A DNA stretch of 64,000 bases from Nautilus pompilius (taxonomy: Eukaryota; Mollusca; Cephalopoda; Nautilida; Nautilidae), in NCBI GenBank assembly GCA_018389105.1, contig JACATO010000647.1:1358001-1422000 (forward strand), given 5' to 3'. This document shows, piece by piece, positions 59,967 to 64,000 of the stretch. Every line of letters starts with the position of its first letter. Within the stretch, counting starts at the first letter, position 1. Under the pieces are notes generated by a model. The model worked only from the letters and a program-made list of their open reading frames with translations. It made no database searches and was not told where the DNA came from. A program made the translations under genes and the position numbers.

Positions 59967-61043
59967 TTATTTCTTAAATCGTAAAAAAACACCAGAAACC
60001 ATTTTCTCAATTTCTTCTCTGAAATCCTGGTTTCGGTATCCATAAATGAAGGGATTCAGCGTGCTGCTGAAGAACCAGGAAATGACGCCCAGGTGATACA
60101 TCATTTCTATGGGCGAATCCACTGAATTTCTTAACTTCATAAGCACGCGACGTACGGTAAGAATGGTAAGACAGGGGACGTAACTCAAAAAAAAAACGAC
60201 CATTACCAGCAGCATCGTCATGTTCATCCTCATCATCTTTTTCATGTCATAATCATCCGCTTGTTTCGGAAAGTATCTGTTCGCAGCATCATCTTGTTCA
60301 TCAGCAGTCGAACGATCGATTTTGCTGCTGGAGAAGTAAAAGCATCCACAAGAGCCTCCTTTTGATCTGGACACCCTGTGACGTATTTCCTTCCAGATAA
60401 GCAAATAGCAGATGGACATACCGACGACTAGGAAGACCAATGCAGCCATGAGCCCGCCGTAAAACAGCGGCACAGTGTATCCGCTCTTCTTCCCATCTTT
60501 CAGCGAGCAGTAAGTCCCATTCATTGAAGCGATTCGCGTGGTGCGGGTTCTGTACTCGTACACGTTCAACACCGGTATCGCCATGACGATGACGACGCAG
60601 GTTAGCGCGAAGGATGTTGCCTTGGCGACGCGAACACTTATCTGGAAGCTCAACGGTCGGCACACTCTTCGGTACCTGTTGAAGGCGATAACAAAGAGGA
60701 TCAGAGACGATGCCACCGTGGTGAAAAACTCGCCGTATATCATGATTTTGCAAGCCGTTTCTGATGGGAACATGACCGGATACAGAAGCTTGACCATGAT
60801 AAATGGCATGATGAAGCAGGAGGTCAGAAAGTCGTAGCTCGCCAGCACGACGATGAAACAGTTGTTAGCGTTTAGCGGAAGTCGAAACCCGTAGACATAG
60901 CACGTGATCGCGTTTCCCACAATTCCTATTACCATCATGATGGCCGTGTAGATGATGGCCGGAATTCTCACCAACATCTGCTGGTGATTGAGTTCCGACA
61001 AAGTCATATTCGATTGGTTCAGCACGGTACCCATATCATCCAT
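59967..61043 (-). CDS. Class A (rhodopsin-like) orphan GPCR, single exon, 358 aa
   Basis: This is a plasma-membrane seven-helix receptor signalling through G proteins; its ligand is unknown. N-terminal glycosylation sites (NQS, NMT) precede TM1 with the GNAITCYV motif. TM2 has LASYDFL. TM3 starts at the disulphide Cys (ETACKIM) and ends FNRYRRVCRP, so the usual Asp of DRY is Asn. ECL2 carries the partner Cys in NGTYCSL. TM6 reads FFLSYVP rather than the common CWxP. TM7 has NPFIYGY, followed by the helix-8 sequence RNQDFREEI. The long third intracellular loop is Ser/Cys/Lys-rich. The start is the first ATG after an in-frame upstream TAA. Intronless receptors of this kind are expanded in molluscs and annelids and resemble peptide receptors, but subfamily assignment is not possible by eye. 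Confidence 0.93.
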   Translation of the reverse strand: MDDMGTVLNQSNMTLSELNHQQMLVRIPAIIYTAIMMVIGIVGNAITCYVYGFRLPLNANNCFIVVLASYDFLTSCFIMPFIMVKLLYPVMFPSETACKIMIYGEFFTTVASSLILFVIAFNRYRRVCRPLSFQISVRVAKATSFALTCVVIVMAIPVLNVYEYRTRTTRIASMNGTYCSLKDGKKSGYTVPLFYGGLMAALVFLVVGMSICYLLIWKEIRHRVSRSKGGSCGCFYFSSSKIDRSTADEQDDAANRYFPKQADDYDMKKMMRMNMTMLLVMVVFFLSYVPCLTILTVRRVLMKLRNSVDSPIEMMYHLGVISWFFSSTLNPFIYGYRNQDFREEIEKMVSGVFLRFKK

Positions 61044-61420
61044 TTGTCGCTCGTCTATGCAATTTCCGAGAGTGGCCTCCCGACCTTCTAAGCTGCTGTT
61101 TTAACCCTTTAATAATGGTGATTCGGTCTTTTTTTCTTCGACTCTAGAAAATAATAAAAATCACTGATAAAACAATAGTTATCGCTTCGCTTTTTCTTAA
61201 AGGCGTATTATCCGACAGTGTAGCCTGCTCTTGCACCCTCTCCCTTCTATTAAATGCCAAGAAAAGGGCAGCAGAAAACCGTTCACTTCTAAAATGATTT
61301 CACCTTTCTGGAGCTTTCGAACTGGTTACTAGCTGAGTGCCAATGCGATTTATTGCTGGCTGGTAGAATTTAAAAAAAAAACAAAACACACCAACATTTG
61401 CATTAAATTCTGAGCCATAG

Positions 61421-62200
61421 CTAAAATTCCTGCATCATCGCCCGGGAAGTAACAATAAGAAAACCTCTCTTCGAACCCATGGCCAGTTCTAGCCGAGCCA
61501 CACACGTCACCACACTCCAGGCTCGTTCGGTTTTAAGGTTGAATTCTTCCACCAAGTTCGTGGGAAATTGCAGGGTGAGGCAAAAGCCTTTGAGCACGGC
61601 TGTAAAAACAAAGATAGATATATATATATACCCTGAGAAGGAGAATAGTTTATCTTTAATGTCGAAAGTTTCCGCGCTTGGAAAATATTCCGAACATTTC
61701 ATATTCGATAGAAAAGAGAAACAAATATTTAAAAATATATACCGAGGAGAAATCCTTTTTTTAATTCGCCTCTAACATTTTTACATTGCATTTATTCTTC
61801 TTCGAACCCCCGACCGGCGCACAGGGGCACTCGCCAGAGGGAGCCCTCCATCATTGGTGTCAGTTTCCTAAACCAACCGGAAGAGAACATCGGGCAGCAG
61901 CGCCTTGCATTCTATTAAGGCGATCTTACTGCCTGGTGGGTCTGACTCCCTGCTGCAAAGCTGAAAGCCGCCCCGAGGGCCCAGATGTCGTTTGGAATAT
62001 TGCTGAACGAATAATGACGGGCAAAGAAAACAGCAAAACAAATTCGAACAGGCCTGGCGCAGACTGTCAGGCTTGTAAGGGTTAAACTGCGAGGTGCGTG
62101 TGTTGTCTTATTACTCACTCTCGGGGGTGCGGCAGACAGGAAAGTCGTTCCAGCTCGCAAAGGCTGAGAACGAGACACCGAGCTGACTGGCAGCCAACAT
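61421..62200 (-). CDS. Possible small two-exon ORF, 86 aa, unknown
   Basis: An ATG at 62200 opens MLAASQLGVSFSAFASWNDF and ends at a good GTGAGT donor after 62119 (phase 1). Acceptor TTTTTACAG before 61599 opens a frame in the matching phase that runs to TAG at 61421. The junction phases agree, but the protein has no recognisable domain. Codon-like content is weak and chance is a fair explanation. Confidence 0.2.
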
Positions 62201-62489
62201 TTCGGAGCTGCAATTCAGCGCGGAGAATGTGAGATACAGCCCAGAGAAATGCACGAGGATCGCGGTTTGCTACCCGCTGAGGTTATCCAACATAGAACAC
62301 GATGCTCGCCATGCGAAGTTACCGTTAATGTCGTATCTTATGGGTTTGGCCCGATAGTTATCAACTTGTACCAACTGCCCCCATCCCTGAGCTTTCGCGC
62401 CAGTGAAGGAATTCCGCGGTTATCACTTGAAAGTAACGCAAACTTGTGATAAGCAGCCAAATACCCGAAAGATTCTGCTATTTTACGCT

Positions 62490-62815
62490 AATCTCTCTCT
62501 CTCTCCCCCTCCCATCTCTCTCATATCTGTCTCTCCCTCCCCTCCCATCTCTCTCATCATATCTGTCTCTCCCCGCTCTCTCTCTCCCCCCTCCCTTCTC
62601 TCACATCTCTCCATCCCATCTCTCTCATATCTGTCTCTCCCCGCTCTCTCTCTCCCCCCTCCCTTCTCTCACATCTCTCCATCCCATCTCTCTCATATCT
62701 GTCTCTCCCCGCTCTCTCTCTCCCCCCTCCCTTCTCTCACATCTCTCCATCCCATCTCTCTCATATCTGTCTCTCCCCGCTCTCTCTCTCCCCCCTCCCT
62801 TCTATCTCTCCTTAC
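62490..62815. repeat. CT-rich tandem array with a 68-bp unit, about 4-5 copies
   Basis: CCCCGCTCTCTCTCTCCCCC recurs exactly every 68 bp (about 62571, 62639, 62707 and 62775), separated by CATCTCTCCATCCCATCTC-type sequence. The left end is degenerate. The Ser/Pro/Leu-rich + strand frames (148 and 161 codons) are products of the repeat. Confidence 0.93.
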
Positions 62816-64000
62816 CCGCTGTGCTATACACACGGCTCGTGTTCTTCAAAGTCTCCCGTTTTCCTCATGCACTCCCCTTTCTCCATGAGTAACAATTTAA
62901 ATCTGTTTACTCTTTCTGTTTTGTTCTTGTTTTATCTCGGATTGCGCAGAGCCCATGTTTATTTTTGCGATGATTACGCAAGGGAAAGTTCTACTAATAG
63001 ACGAAGCATTTCGCCATGAAATACGATAAGAAGGCGAGGAAGCTTAATATAAATACCCGAAACAGTAGTAACCAGACCCTCTACTGCTCCCGCTACTGTC
63101 CCTCGTTCTTCTGAACTATTTGCAAATTATAGCAACTTTTAAACTGAAAAAAAACACAAACAAAAACATAGTAATAAAAGTTTGAACTGTTTACAACAGT
63201 TTCGCTTTAAAGCAGATGATAGCAGAAGTTAACATAGGTGAAGTACGAAAACATGCAAGAAAAAAAATTCTGATTAAGCTCGAAATTGGAATTTGGCGCA
63301 TCTTTCTTGACTGTTACATAATATGCAAATTAGGGGCTCCACAATTTCATTTGTACACCCACATTATATATGAAGTGTTGGTACATCAACTGCCTGGCGG
63401 GGTCAGATGACTCGCCCAGTAGTAGTAGTAGTAGTAGTGTTATTGTTTCGTGCACCAGTCTTGCCCTTGGAGATAACCTCTCGACGTTCGGAACAACCCT
63501 GGTGAGGAAACGTAATGCAACGCTTAGCCGCCAGAGAGCGTTGCTTATCCTGCACCACGAGAGGTCCGGCACTTCCGACTTCGGCGGAAAGACCCGTGGG
63601 TAAACTTACACGCTACCAATTGGTGAATAGAAAAAGAAGAAACCATAGCATCTCAACCGGGACCCGAGCTTTTGTGTGAGGGCATTCGTTCAAAGATGGC
63701 GTGCATACTATTAAGTGCAGTTCAGTTTCAACATGCGACATATTTGTTGGAATAATGACCTGTCTTTTGGCAAACAATAAAACAGTATATTTCACGGCTA
63801 CTGATGGATGCATTCGTGTCTTAGTAAGTAGACGGTTCGCTTCCAAGCGTCCTCAGGGGATGATACACTTGTTCTTTGGTCAGAGAATTATAACAAGCTA
63901 ATGACAACAACAACCGCCACCTAGCGGGTTAGTTATAAGCAGCTTATATTCTTGCGGAGATGTCACCGGACTCTTGCAACTACAAGTGAGAGGTGGGGGC
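62816..64000. other. Right end of window, no gene seen
   Basis: GC-moderate DNA with an (AGT)n microsatellite at about 63418-63438. Short overlapping frames at 63216-63901 lack motifs. A gene may continue beyond the window, but nothing here supports one. Confidence 0.45.

Overview
The window is animal nuclear DNA: spliced genes with GT-AG introns, an intronless class A GPCR, DNA transposons, a LINE fragment and large simple-sequence arrays. No prokaryotic, organellar or CRISPR features were seen. The gene families and repeat types suggest a lophotrochozoan, most likely a mollusc. This is an inference, because no species-diagnostic sequence was found.

Layout. (1) 327-24025, + strand: the 3' twelve exons of beta-ureidopropionase (UPB1, pyrimidine catabolism). 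They run from just before the catalytic Glu to the stop codon; the 5' exons lie left of the window. Its introns hold a hAT-type MITE (683-1146), a broken mariner (3962-5259), a decayed DDE-like transposon (about 8722-11259), and a complete two-exon gene on the opposite strand (16545-18218). That nested gene encodes an MSANTD3-like Myb/SANT protein, and its probable promoter is a GC/CpG-rich island at about 18.45-19.70 kb. (2) 24.03-36.0 kb: AT-rich, CpG-poor DNA with no intact gene. It holds a decayed TRIM-NHL-like sequence (28170-29422, minus) and scattered unidentified coding-like fragments (30.7-34.3 kb). (3) At about 36.0 kb the composition changes sharply to GC-moderate, CpG-rich DNA. (4) 38077-54698, minus strand: a complete secreted animal haem peroxidase. 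Twelve phase-consistent exons give 701 residues, with the distal His/Arg/Glu and the proximal His all present. Its introns carry a SINE-like piece, a LINE 3' end, a TGACGTCA-bearing GA array, a 2.75-kb minisatellite of about 48 bp units, and a GGA-to-TTA triplet tract. (5) 57.73-59.13 kb: a 38-bp satellite full of CGTCA motifs, with higher-order structure. (6) 59967-61043, minus: a complete single-exon orphan class A GPCR. (7) 61.4-64.0 kb: a possible tiny two-exon ORF, a 68-bp CT-rich tandem array and otherwise empty DNA.

The genes show no functional operon-like link. The peroxidase and GPCR share a strand but are separated by 5.3 kb that includes the satellite. The contrast between the CpG-poor UPB1 gene body and the CpG-normal peroxidase/GPCR half is what mosaic germline gene-body methylation in invertebrates would produce. 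The least expected signal is that two tandem arrays 12 kb apart (45.95 and 57.7 kb) appear to share one core sequence in opposite orientations.

Exon coordinates were derived by hand from splice sites, reading phase and remembered family motifs. No database search was possible.
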